From the NCBI RefSeq assembly GCF_009737085.1, contig NZ_WOVL01000028.1, positions 1-64,000 of the forward strand: a stretch of DNA of 64,000 bases, given 5' to 3'. Origin of the DNA: Paenibacillus sp. NEAU-GSW1 (GTDB lineage: Bacteria > Bacillota > Bacilli > Paenibacillales > Paenibacillaceae). The translations under genes and the position numbers were made by a program. Positions 8,419 through 16,294 of the stretch are shown here, piece by piece. The notes under the pieces were generated by a model. The model was not told the origin of the DNA. It did no database searches and saw only the letters and a program-made list of their open reading frames with translations. Position 1 is the stretch's first letter; every line of letters begins with the position of its first letter.

Positions 8419-9156
8419 CTAACTGTTTTTGTACCGCATAATCCGGTTGTACATCGTTTTATCCTTTAACGCTTGGAAGTGCGTCATCATTGGAAAGCGG
8501 TTAACCTCAATAATCCATACGTCGCCATTATCGTCAATTCCCATATCAAAGGCGTAGATCCGATGATCGGGATAAAGCTGAACCATCTTTTCCGCAGTCA
8601 TTAATGCGACTTTCTTTACGGATGACCTTAACGCTTTGCCTGACAAATGCTTCAGCGAGGACTTTCGAAGCGCTTTAAGAATTGGGAGCACCAACCCGGC
8701 GCTTCGTTGAATATTCGTGACGATGTAGCCTTCGCCGGCTACTTTAATTGCAATCGCTGTTACTTTCCAAACATCGGAGCCTGTCTTGCGCTGGACAATC
8801 GTCCGTACATCCATCGGGCAACCGTTCACCGTAGCGAGGGAAATTCGCTGTTGAACGATATATTTGCGGGAGCCGGCTTTTCCATGTAAATATTCGTAGG
8901 CTGCCTCTTTGTCCGCAACGATCCGTTTCGTTTTTTCTTTATGGATTTCGTATTTTCCGCTGCCGGTTGCTGAGATGCGGTAAACGCCGCGTCCGCGCCG
9001 CCCCTCATTCGGTTTTACGATCACATCACTGTATTTGTCGAACAGTTCTAGAAAGTTATCTTTATTGAACCATTTCGTTTCCGGCAAATAACTGCGAACA
9101 TCTTCAAACTGGCGAATAAATTTATATTGCATCCATTTATGCCTTTTGTTAGCCAT
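8419..9156 (-). CDS. YheC/D-type ATP-grasp protein (third copy)
   Basis: The 245-residue paralogue of the 7575-8381 product has the same blocks: WMQYKFIRQFEDVRSYLPET, VIVKPNEGRRGRGVYRI, MDVRTIVQR and the metal-binding YAFDMGIDDNGDVWIIEVN. It faces the operon tail-to-tail with 37 bases between stops. It must have its own promoter and need not be co-regulated. Three family members side by side with a phosphonate pathway suggest a dedicated substrate, but spore-formers often carry several copies of this family. ATG 9156 is preceded by a GGAGG-like sequence. Confidence 0.85.
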   Translation of the reverse strand: MANKRHKWMQYKFIRQFEDVRSYLPETKWFNKDNFLELFDKYSDVIVKPNEGRRGRGVYRISATGSGKYEIHKEKTKRIVADKEAAYEYLHGKAGSRKYIVQQRISLATVNGCPMDVRTIVQRKTGSDVWKVTAIAIKVAGEGYIVTNIQRSAGLVLPILKALRKSSLKHLSGKALRSSVKKVALMTAEKMVQLYPDHRIYAFDMGIDDNGDVWIIEVNRFPMMTHFQALKDKTMYNRIMRYKNS

Positions 9157-9327
9157 CGTGCGCCTCCCGCCATTTCTGCAATCGTTGGATCATATTATTC
9201 CTGCCGCTGCTGCGGCGGAAGCGGGGGAAAGAAAATAGGCAGCAGGATTAAACCTCATAAATGCCGCCCCAGCCCAAACAAGGCCGTTTTCGGCCTTATT
9301 CGCTCTCCGAGCCCGCACAATAAGCAA
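9157..9327. other. Intergenic stretch without a recognised gene
   Basis: The region upstream of the minus-strand ATP-grasp gene should hold its promoter. One small hairpin (GGCCGTTTTCGGCC) is visible. I see no convincing coding frame or RNA gene. Confidence 0.5.
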
Positions 9328-9370
9328 GGGGGTGTCCCATAAGTCATTAAAATGACGATGGGATACCCCC
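9328..9370. repeat. Palindromic element, copy 1
   Basis: Outer arms GGGGGTGTCCCAT and ATGGGATACCCCC enclose an inner GTCATT/AATGAC pair. The same two-level palindrome recurs at 26270-26332 and 33368-33410. Confidence 0.75.
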
Positions 9371-9415
9371 TGTTTTATTTAGGTTAACCAGCAAACTGCA
9401 CATTTCGTATTATTA

Positions 9416-9446
9416 GGTCAACCAGAATGTTCTGGTTGGCCTTTCT
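9416..9446 (+). terminator. Hairpin with T-run before IS110 remnant
   Basis: GGTCAACCAGAA pairs with TTCTGGTTGGCC (one G-T pair) around a two-base loop, followed by TTTCTTT. Confidence 0.6.
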
Positions 9447-9641
9447 TTATGGCCGTTATACGATGGCGGTAGCCGTGAGAACGTCTGCGCATTTGGGATT
9501 ATACCCCGTCATTTAAACTGTTCTCCCATTGCTACCATTGACCATGTTTGAGCTGGTAGAGGCAACGACCTCGCATCATAAGCGAAGCTATGGGTTTGGA
9601 ACCATCGTGGGATTACCGGCAATTTTATTTGGGAGGTTGTT

Positions 9642-10400
9642 ATGCAGCCAGTCGTAGGTGTGGATATAGCGAAAGGATCTGGCGAAAGGATCTAGCGTAG
9701 TACAAGCTTTTACAAGAAGGAATGAACCGTACGGGAAGGCAGAGAGCATCTCGCATGAGGATAGTGGATTCGAGCGGTTAGGGGAACTACTAGAAGAATT
9801 GCAGGCGAAGACGGCAATCCCCCCAGTAGTTATTCTAGAGGCGACAGGGCATTATCATCGAGCGCTCGTAGCTTATCTCGAACGTAGTGGATGGACGCAT
9901 TTCATCGTTAACCCTTTACAGTCCAAGCGTGCGAAAGGAACTCATCTGCGGAAGGTAAAAACAGATGCTGTGGATGCCTGGCATCTAGGGGATATGTATT
10001 ACCGTGGGGATGTTATACCACATCGCAAATGGGACGAAGCGTTTACGGAACTGCAACATGTGACCAGGCATCATGAGTTTGTGACGGGAATGTTCGTCCA
10101 AGCGAAGTTAAACGCGAGAGCATTACTCGAACAGGTCTTTCCGGCTTTTGAGGAGATCTTTTATGCCACGTTTTCTGTAACGTCGCTAAAAGTGCTGAAG
10201 CGTTGTTTAGAGGGCGATGTCGAGGATTTTGTTGAAACGATTCAGGCATGTGCAGGCAAATCCCATTGGAGACGTTGGGTGGATGAGAAAGCAGGACGAC
10301 TTCGGGAGAGCTTGTTACTTTGGAGAGCACAGCCTAGAAGCCAATCTCAGACCGCAGTCTTAAGCGGCATGGTATCCTTGTTGCTATCGTTCATGGAGCA
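9642..10400 (+). pseudogene. IS110-family transposase, frameshifted and truncated
   Basis: Reading from ATG 9642 gives GVDIAKG, the first DEDD aspartate motif of IS110 transposases. A 13-bp tandem duplication (GCGAAAGGATCT units at 9668-9680 and 9681-9693) then shifts the frame to a stop. Removing 13 bases restores a continuous frame into ILEATGHYHRALVAYL, VNPLQSKRAKGTHLRKVKTD and DAVDAWHL, all typical of the N-terminal RuvC-like domain. Around base 10400 the IS110 sequence ends and IS1182 sequence takes over. The C-terminal Transposase_20 domain with its catalytic serine is therefore missing. It is non-functional. Confidence 0.85.
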
Positions 10401-10718
10401 ATTCCGTTATGAAAGCAGAAGTACCACGGAAAGTGGTTATGAAATTACCACTCGCCATTATCGCAGCCTTTCCTGTGAAGGCTGTCCACTGAAGGAACGA
10501 TGTACGAAGGCACAAGGCGAGCGGAGCAATTAAAGAGCGAGGATGGATATGCATATCGGTTCGACGCATGCAAGAACCAGAGCGTGTGTTTGGCCACATC
10601 AAGAATAACCGAGGATTCCGCCGGTTCCTGCTTCTAGGCTTGCCGAAAGTCGGCCTAGAGGTCGGGTGGCTTTCACTTGCCCATCATTTGCTGAAGAAAG
10701 CTGCAAAGGAAATCTAAA
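10400..10718 (+). pseudogene. IS1182-family transposase, C-terminal remnant fused to IS110
   Basis: From about 10400 the frame continues as ESGYEITTRHYRSLSCEGCP with LKERCTKAQGE, the cysteine-rich region of IS1182 transposases, and stops at 10533. The rest, EPERVFGHIKNNRGFRRFLL to HHLLKKAAKEI, lies in another frame up to 10718. Around 20-30 residues between the two blocks are lost compared with the family. The longest open frame, 9799-10533, is thus a chimera of two unrelated transposases and not a real protein family. It is the second copy of the element end seen at 1-310. Confidence 0.85.
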
Positions 10719-10749
10719 AATAGCGTTGCAGGTCCGCAACGCTATTTTT
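10716..10749 (+). terminator. Hairpin terminator of IS1182 remnant 2
   Basis: AAAAATAGCGTTGC pairs with GCAACGCTATTTTT just after the transposase remnant, homologous to 199-238. Confidence 0.7.
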
Positions 10750-10805
10750 ATGAAATTCACTTTTTTAGTTTACATATGCGAGCCATTTCTTTAGAGAGCG
10801 AATCT

Positions 10806-10821
10806 CTTTTGAGACGGCCCC
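10806..10821 (+). repeat. Putative right terminal repeat of IS1182 copy 2
   Basis: CTTTTGAGACGGCCCC matches the end of copy 1 at 295-310 (CTTTTGGGACGGCCTC). It lies only about 10 bases beyond the modB stop. Confidence 0.55.
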
Positions 10822-10831
10822 TATCAGCATT

Positions 10832-11500
10832 TTATTTCGAAAAACGGTTGGCAAGCATGAGCATTAGGAAAGAGAGCAGCAGCATCGCCGCCGTCCACGC
10901 CCAAGCGAGTGCCATGCTTCCTCCGTCGGTAGCGACATAGATGGCGGTTGGGATCGTCTGTGTTTTTCCTGGAATACTGCCTGCGATCATTAATGTCGCT
11001 CCGAACTCCCCAAGGCCTCGGCAAAAGCCCAAAATATAGCCGGCGGTCAGCGAGCGCCCAGCCAAGGGGATGGAAATATAACGAAGCACTTGCCATTCCG
11101 ATGCTCCGAAGGCTCTTGCGGAATCTTCCAAATCCTTGTCCACGCTTTCGAATCCGGCTCTCATTGTGCGATAAGCCAATGGAAAGGCGACCACTGTTGC
11201 CGCAATCACAGCTGCTGTCACGGAGAACACAACCGGTTCGCCGAGCAGCGATTCGTACAGCTTGCCGATCCAGCTTCTTCGCCCAAGGCCGACGAGCAGA
11301 ATAAAGCCGATTACGGTCGGCGGCAGCACGAGCGGCAGCAGCAGAAACGTTTCGACGATATTTTTTCCGAAAAATCGCGACTTGGCCATCAGCCATGCGG
11401 CGAGCACGGCCGATGCGAATACAAAGACGCTGGCAACAATTGAGATTTGGATCGATAGAGTAATAGGTTCAAAAAAGGAAGTCCAGTCCATGCGATTCAT
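10832..11500 (-). CDS. modB: Molybdate ABC transporter permease
   Basis: The 222-residue inner-membrane permease has about five to six hydrophobic segments. The EAA loop that contacts the ATPase is seen as DSARAFGASEWQVLRYISIP followed by GFCRGLGEFGATLMIAG. It imports molybdate delivered by ModA. It lies 15 bases after modA in the same orientation. No modC ATPase gene follows; instead an IS1182 remnant ends about 10 bases beyond the stop, so modC may have been lost here or the ATPase may come from elsewhere, as in the Bacillus yvgL-yvgM arrangement. Confidence 0.92.
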   Translation of the reverse strand: MNRMDWTSFFEPITLSIQISIVASVFVFASAVLAAWLMAKSRFFGKNIVETFLLLPLVLPPTVIGFILLVGLGRRSWIGKLYESLLGEPVVFSVTAAVIAATVVAFPLAYRTMRAGFESVDKDLEDSARAFGASEWQVLRYISIPLAGRSLTAGYILGFCRGLGEFGATLMIAGSIPGKTQTIPTAIYVATDGGSMALAWAWTAAMLLLSFLMLMLANRFSK

Positions 11501-11515
11501 CCAGTCTTATTTAGC

Positions 11516-12289
11516 TTATGGAAGTTTAAATCCGTATTTCTCAAATACAGATGTTGCGGCTTTCGTCTGCAAATAGGCGTAGAACGCTTTCGCCTCGGTG
11601 CTATGCTTCGTTTCTTTGACGATGCCGGCAGGATATACAATCGGCGTATGCACGCTTGGCGATATTTTTAGTGCGATTTTAACTTTAGTAGAAGTAAGGG
11701 CATCGGTTTTGTACACGAAGCCTGCATCGACATTGCCCGTTTCGACGTAGGTCAGCACTTGCCGGACATCCTTTGCCAGGACAAGTTTCGGTTCCAGACT
11801 ATCCCATACTTTGCGCGCAGTCAAGGCTTCTTTGGCGTATTGTCCCGCCGGTACCGACTCAGGCTGGCCGATGGCGATTTTTTTGATTCCTTTATCGGTC
11901 AGCTGTTTGATGGTCATAAATGTTTTCTTGGAATTCGAAGGAATAACCATAACAAGTTCATTTTTCAATAAGGTTTTGCTTTCGGAAATAAGGCCTTGCT
12001 TCACAAGCGCATCCATCTGTTTTTTTCCTGCGGAGAAAAAAAGGTCGGCCGGAGCGCCTTGCTCGATTTGTTTTTGGAGCGTGCCGGATGAGGCGTAGTT
12101 AAACGTCAGGTTGATGTCGGGATTTGCCTTCTCGTAAGCGATCTCAATCTCATCCAGGCTGTCCTGCAAGCTCGCCGCTGCGGAAACGAGCAGCTCTGTT
12201 TTTGCTTTTGCGGCAGCTGCAGGCTGTATAGGAGCAGCCAGAATTGCGAGCGCTAATAGCAGATTAGAAATCAGAAACCATTTTTTCAA
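11516..12289 (-). CDS. modA: Molybdate-binding protein
   Basis: Extracellular substrate-binding protein of about 257 residues. Start is TTG 12289, 7 bases after GGAGGAG, which lies inside a longer open frame beginning at 12304. The signal peptide (KKWFLISNLLLALAILAAP then AAAA) has no lipobox cysteine, which is unusual for a Gram-positive binding protein, so it may be released or held in another way. Family blocks LLVSAAASLQDSLDEI, FNYASSGTLQKQIEQGAPAD, VETGNVDAGFVYKTDAL match ModA, including the serines that bind oxyanion. Confidence 0.92.
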   Translation of the reverse strand: MKKWFLISNLLLALAILAAPIQPAAAAKAKTELLVSAAASLQDSLDEIEIAYEKANPDINLTFNYASSGTLQKQIEQGAPADLFFSAGKKQMDALVKQGLISESKTLLKNELVMVIPSNSKKTFMTIKQLTDKGIKKIAIGQPESVPAGQYAKEALTARKVWDSLEPKLVLAKDVRQVLTYVETGNVDAGFVYKTDALTSTKVKIALKISPSVHTPIVYPAGIVKETKHSTEAKAFYAYLQTKAATSVFEKYGFKLP

Positions 12290-12327
12290 GTAAATCTCCT
12301 CCAATCGTCTCTAGTATTCATTCTAAA

Positions 12328-12362
12328 TATAACTAAATATATTTAATTATAACTAAATATAT
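12328..12362. promoter_or_regulatory. Two 15-bp direct repeats upstream of modA (candidate operator)
   Basis: TATAACTAAATATAT occurs at 12328-12342 and again, identical, at 12348-12362. The 20-bp period equals about two turns of the helix, so two proteins would sit on the same DNA face. It lies 39-73 bases upstream of the modA start. The binding protein is not known, and no ModE-like gene is in the window. Confidence 0.55.
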
Positions 12363-12442
12363 AAGTATGATGAAACCGAGTCAATAGAAAGATGTTATAA
12401 AATTTGTCGTGCCAGGTTGCTGTTAACCCAGATTGCGGCGCT

Positions 12443-12635
12443 CTAGCGGCTCGATCGCTTTCCATGCCGATAATCGGTTGGCGTGATGCCGAAGCGCCGC
12501 ATGAATTGTTTGGCGAAGTAGAGCGGGTCGGCAAATCCGGCTGCTGCGGATACTTGCTGGACGGAGAGCGGCCTCTCCCGAAAGGCTGAATGGGTGCCCG
12601 TATATGAAGCGGTATTGAGCGGAATCTATTAACAT
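12443..12635 (-). pseudogene. AraC-family regulator, C-terminal HTH fragment
   Basis: A frame bounded upstream by an in-frame stop encodes RPLSVQQVSAAAGFADPLYF, then AKQFMRRFGITPTDYRHGK. This is the second helix-turn-helix of AraC-type regulators and ends naturally at 12443. The first helix-turn-helix and the sensor domain are missing and there is no start or ribosome binding site. It is a relic. Confidence 0.75.
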
Positions 12636-12714
12636 GGCAAAGAAGGGCAAACGAGCTTTATTAATAGAATGCAATGCGTTACTATATACAATATAAGATA
12701 GAGTTCATAGAGGG

Positions 12715-12741
12715 AGCCGTCGTCTTTGACGGCTTCTTTTT
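12715..12741 (+). terminator. Hairpin in leader of LTA synthase gene
   Basis: AGCCGTC pairs with GACGGCT and is followed by TCTTTTTG. It lies 25 bases before the ltaS start, so it is either the end of an upstream transcript or an attenuator. Confidence 0.5.
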
Positions 12742-12766
12742 GTTGATAGATTGGAGTGAACGAGAA

Positions 12767-14677
12767 ATGAATTTGCGATTTATTGACGAGGGCTACCGGC
12801 GCTCGCCGTTCGTGGCGATGGTGTTGCTGTTTGCCGCAAAGTCATTGCTGTTTCGCCTTTTTTTATTCGATGGATTGACTGCTGACGGCATTCTTTCCGA
12901 CCTTGCGGCTATTCTGTTCGTTCTATTGGTTTGCGAAGCTATTGTTCCCGCTAGAATAAGAGGGCTAGTCTATTGGGCCGTCAATCTGTTATTTTCATTG
13001 CTGCTGTTTGCCGCTACCGTCTATTACGCTTATTACGGCTCGGTTCCGACGTACACGGCTTTAAAGGCGCTTGACCAGGTTGGTCAGATCGGCGACAGCG
13101 TCAACGCTTTGATTAAAGGGATGTATTTCGTTTATTTTGCCGATCTTGCTGTTATCGCAGTTTGGTTCATAGTTGCAAGATTAACAGGCGTTCGTATCAA
13201 AGGACGCAAAAGAATCGGCAAAGCCGGCATTTTGATCGGCTGCGCGCTTTTGTGCATTGCTTTGTCCGGAAGTTCGGTCTATAGGGCAAAAGCGATCCCG
13301 AATGAGCTTGAGCAAGCCGAAAGCCTCGGCTTTCTGAACTATCAAGCAGCCGCGGCGTGGCAATCGGCAAGCGACAATTTGGCGGCGACGACAGGCAATC
13401 TGGAAGAGCTCAAGGCGGAAATCGCAGCGCTGAAAGCTTCGTATCCATACCGTTCGGACGGATCGCCCGCAAACGAATCGCAATCGGATTCCTTCGGCAC
13501 AGCTAAAGGCAAGAACGTAATCGTCATTCAGCTGGAAGCTTTTCAAAACTTCCCGATCCATCTTTCTGTCGCTGGTCAAGAGGTTACGCCGACGCTGAAT
13601 GAATTGGCAGGGGAAAGCTATTATTTTCCGCATGTCTATCAGCAAATCGGGCAAGGCAATACGTCTGACGCCGAGTTTATGTCGAATACGTCGATTTATC
13701 CGACCGGCGACATCGCCATGTCGACCGGATACAGCGATCGGGTGTTGCCGAGCTTGCCGCGCTTGCTGCAAGCGCAGGGCTATACGGCAGCTACATTTCA
13801 CGTAAATGACGTATCGTTCTGGGATCGCGATAAAATGTATCCGGCAATAGGGTTTGACAAATACTACGACAAACCGTATTACGAGAATGACCATTTCAAT
13901 GAATTCGGTCCTTCGGACGAGCAGCTGTACAAAACAGGCATCGAGAAGCTGTCGGAGCTTCATAAGCGCAATCAGCCGTTTTATGCTCAATTTGTAACGG
14001 TGTCCAGCCATTTTCCGTTTAAAGTGCCGGAAGGCAGAGGCGACTCGCTTCAATTGCCAGATGGATTAAAGGATACGCATCTTGGCGATTATTTGTCGGC
14101 CGTACACTATACCGATTATGCCCTTGGCGTATTTATCGGGCAGCTGAAAGCGAAAGGAATGTGGGATGACACGGTGCTCGTCGTGTACGGCGACCATTTC
14201 GGTCTGCAGCCGGACAAAGCGAATGCAGCAACAATCAGCTCGCAGCTGGGCATTAAATATGATGCTCGTTTGAGCCGCTTTAATATACCGTTCATTGTTC
14301 ATGATTCTTCGCTTAAGCAAGGGCAAGTGGTGAAGCAGCCCGGCGGGCAGCTCGATATGATGCCGACAGTCGCGGGACTTCTTGGCATCGTTCCGGATAA
14401 TGAGGATGCCATCGTTTTCGGGCAAAACCTGCTCAATATTGATCGCAACGTATTTGGCATGCGTTACTACTTGCCGACAGGTTCTTTCTTCAACAACGAT
14501 ATATTGTTTGTGCCGGGAAAAGGATTCGAGGACGGCAGCGCCGTTTCGCTCGAAACGATGGAGCCGGTTGCCGACTTTGAACAATATCGCAGCGACTATG
14601 AATATGTGATGAAGTTAATGAGCCTGTCCGATAAGTACGTTCGGCTGCTGCCGAAACGCGGGCCGGAAAAGGCATAG
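12767..14677 (+). CDS. ltaS: Lipoteichoic acid synthase (LTA synthase, sulfatase fold)
   Basis: About 636 residues: five N-terminal membrane segments, then an extracellular sulfatase-type domain that transfers glycerol phosphate from phosphatidylglycerol. VIQLEAFQNFPI supplies a metal ligand, QGNTSDAEFMSNTSIYPTG contains the nucleophilic threonine, and SSHFPF and VVYGDHFG give further metal ligands. The start is taken at ATG 12767 behind GGAGTGA at 12753-12759. An in-frame start at 12674 would place a terminator-like hairpin inside the coding region. It is monocistronic. Confidence 0.9.
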   Translation: MNLRFIDEGYRRSPFVAMVLLFAAKSLLFRLFLFDGLTADGILSDLAAILFVLLVCEAIVPARIRGLVYWAVNLLFSLLLFAATVYYAYYGSVPTYTALKALDQVGQIGDSVNALIKGMYFVYFADLAVIAVWFIVARLTGVRIKGRKRIGKAGILIGCALLCIALSGSSVYRAKAIPNELEQAESLGFLNYQAAAAWQSASDNLAATTGNLEELKAEIAALKASYPYRSDGSPANESQSDSFGTAKGKNVIVIQLEAFQNFPIHLSVAGQEVTPTLNELAGESYYFPHVYQQIGQGNTSDAEFMSNTSIYPTGDIAMSTGYSDRVLPSLPRLLQAQGYTAATFHVNDVSFWDRDKMYPAIGFDKYYDKPYYENDHFNEFGPSDEQLYKTGIEKLSELHKRNQPFYAQFVTVSSHFPFKVPEGRGDSLQLPDGLKDTHLGDYLSAVHYTDYALGVFIGQLKAKGMWDDTVLVVYGDHFGLQPDKANAATISSQLGIKYDARLSRFNIPFIVHDSSLKQGQVVKQPGGQLDMMPTVAGLLGIVPDNEDAIVFGQNLLNIDRNVFGMRYYLPTGSFFNNDILFVPGKGFEDGSAVSLETMEPVADFEQYRSDYEYVMKLMSLSDKYVRLLPKRGPEKA

Positions 14678-14680
14678 CAA

Positions 14681-14740
14681 AAAAAGGCTGGAGCCCGTCG
14701 CGCTGCATAATTGCAGCTGCGGCAGGCGCCAGCTTTTTTT
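14681..14740. terminator. Bidirectional terminator
   Basis: A long stem (AAAAAAGGCTGG to CCAGCTTTTTTT, with inner CGCTGCA/TGCAGC pairing) lies between the ltaS stop and the convergent gene at 14762-15244. A and T tracts on both flanks allow use in both directions. Confidence 0.8.
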
Positions 14741-14761
14741 AACAATCAAATCCGATTGGAG

Positions 14762-15244
14762 CTATGTGCGGGCAAAGCCTTCCTCGTCCATATAGTCAAC
14801 CGCTTCCTCATACGTCTCGAAAGCCATCTCCAGATTAATTCCTGCATACACATACCACATGTCGTCCTCGAATTTAAGCAGCAGCTTCTGGTCAGAAGGG
14901 CCATACCATTCCTCTTCCGTCACCTTCTTGCGTTTTTTACGAGAAGGAGGCTCAGGCTGCTCTTCTCTTGCGGAGAGAGAGCCGATCGAGTCGCCAATGA
15001 GGCGGCGCAACTCGCTTTCGCTGAAATCCCGGATATTGACGAGCCCTTTTTCATCCTTTGGGTAGCCGCTCAGCAGCCCTGCATACACAAATCCATTCCC
15101 GTTCGGATGGAGATGGTAGACGACATTTTTACGATCGTACAAGCTGTCCTCGAACTGGAAATTGACGCGGCCGAGAGAAACGTCGTTTCGCTGCAGCTCC
15201 GTAAACGATTCGATAACGGCCAGCTTTTGTTCAAAACTTAACAT
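14762..15244 (-). CDS. Conserved hypothetical protein, 160 residues
   Basis: I do not recognise a named family. The soluble acidic protein has an N-terminal half with an aromatic-rich beta pattern (VVYHLHPNGNGFVYAGLL), a lysine/arginine-rich linker (SRKKRKKVTEEEW), and a C-terminal acidic segment ending DYMDEEGF. GGAGG precedes ATG 15244 at a good distance. It lies 21 bases after a small basic frame (15266-15427) with which it may form an operon. Confidence 0.7.
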   Translation of the reverse strand: MLSFEQKLAVIESFTELQRNDVSLGRVNFQFEDSLYDRKNVVYHLHPNGNGFVYAGLLSGYPKDEKGLVNIRDFSESELRRLIGDSIGSLSAREEQPEPPSRKKRKKVTEEEWYGPSDQKLLLKFEDDMWYVYAGINLEMAFETYEEAVDYMDEEGFART

Positions 15245-15265
15245 GGCTGAAAATCCTCCAATGAC

Positions 15266-15427
15266 TTATAGATGCTCCCGATTCACTTGCTCATTCCGCA
15301 CCATTTGCTCGAGCTTCTCGACAAGCTTATGATGCTCCGGCGGAACCTTTTTCAAGCCAAACCAGGAGCGAAGCTTTTGCCGTTTCAAAAGCTTGAGCAT
15401 GTACAGCTTTTCTGTATACGTAAACAA
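15266..15427 (-). CDS. Small basic protein, 53 residues (tentative)
   Basis: From TTG 15427 the frame reads FTYTEKLYMLKLLKRQKLRS, later HHKLVEKLEQMVRNEQ, a strongly helical, basic and probably soluble peptide. Codon use looks coding and it ends 21 bases before the ATG of the 160-residue protein, suggesting a two-gene operon. The ribosome binding site is weak (GGAGT), so the start is uncertain. No family recognised. Confidence 0.45.
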   Translation of the reverse strand: MFTYTEKLYMLKLLKRQKLRSWFGLKKVPPEHHKLVEKLEQMVRNEQVNREHL

Positions 15428-15652
15428 TCGCGGTCAACTCCGTTCGTCGGGCTCGTATGGCAAGCCGGTTATTCTCTAATAGTAACCGATTTGTGGGAAT
15501 GCGGCTACTTTGCTGTGCGCAGCTAACAATGATCATGAGCCGATTTGTCGGTTCGAACAAACTTGCCGCCGGCTTTGTTGACGGCGTTTTCCGCTCGAAT
15601 TTATGATGGTAGGAACAGCTGGACGCTTGCTTTCTAAAAGGGGGATGAACGG

Positions 15653-16129
15653 ATGAACAGCCACGAGCACTATTTAAAGCGCAGTATTGAAGTGTCGAAG
15701 AGCTCCCGCGCTAACGGCAATACGCCTTTTGGAGCGATTCTGGTCGGACCGGACGGGGAAATACTGCTGGAGCAAGAGAACGTCGAAATTACGGAGCATC
15801 GTTGTACGGGACATGCTGAAACGGCGTTGATGGAAAGAGCGTCGCAGCGGTTCGAGCACGATTATTTGTGGAACTGCACGCTCTATACGACGTTTGAGCC
15901 GTGCGCAATGTGTTCGGGAGCTATTTATTGGGGCAATGTCGGACGTGTCGTCTATGCGGCAACGGAGGAAGCGCTGTTGAAACTCACGGGCAGCCACGAG
16001 CAAAACCCGACCTTTAATTTGCCGTGCCGCGATATTTTTGCAAAAGGACAGAAGCCGATCGAGGTAATCGGACCCTTCCCGGAGCTTGAGGCTGAGGCAG
16101 CGGCTGTGCACGATAATTATTGGACCTGA
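15653..16129 (+). CDS. Nucleoside deaminase (cytidine/guanine deaminase family)
   Basis: 158-residue zinc-dependent deaminase. HAETALMERA gives the first zinc ligand and the catalytic glutamate (HAE), and PCAMCSGAIYWGNVGRVVYA gives the two cysteine ligands. It resembles the small guanine/nucleoside deaminases more than TadA, because basic tRNA-binding C-terminal sequence is missing; substrate is not certain. ATG 15653 follows AAAGGGGG. A strong terminator at 16181-16220 follows. Confidence 0.85.
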   Translation: MNSHEHYLKRSIEVSKSSRANGNTPFGAILVGPDGEILLEQENVEITEHRCTGHAETALMERASQRFEHDYLWNCTLYTTFEPCAMCSGAIYWGNVGRVVYAATEEALLKLTGSHEQNPTFNLPCRDIFAKGQKPIEVIGPFPELEAEAAAVHDNYWT

Positions 16130-16180
16130 CACGCGTTACGGCTGGCAGGTGACATGTGGTGTGATGGCCAGACAGAGATA

Positions 16181-16220
16181 GGAGGCAGCAACGATTGACG
16201 TTGCTGCCTCCTTCTTTTTT
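16181..16220 (+). terminator. Intrinsic terminator after deaminase gene
   Basis: GGAGGCAGCAACG pairs with CGTTGCTGCCTCC and TTCTTTTTT follows. Confidence 0.9.
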
Positions 16221-16294
16221 GTCCAAACGGCGCATAAGCATGAGTGAGAAGAAGCGGGACAACCGCAAAGCCGCTTGGCAAGGAGGCGGAAGCA

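Noticed and set aside
9799-10533. Intact transposase gene
   Set aside because: The frame joins IS110 and IS1182 pieces, lacks both the true IS110 start and the C-terminal domain, and therefore is not a functional gene.
13181-14053. Long minus-strand open frame of 290 residues opposite the LTA synthase gene
   Set aside because: It is antisense to well-conserved LTA synthase codons, has no family similarity, and its Arg/His-rich composition is typical of a shadow frame.
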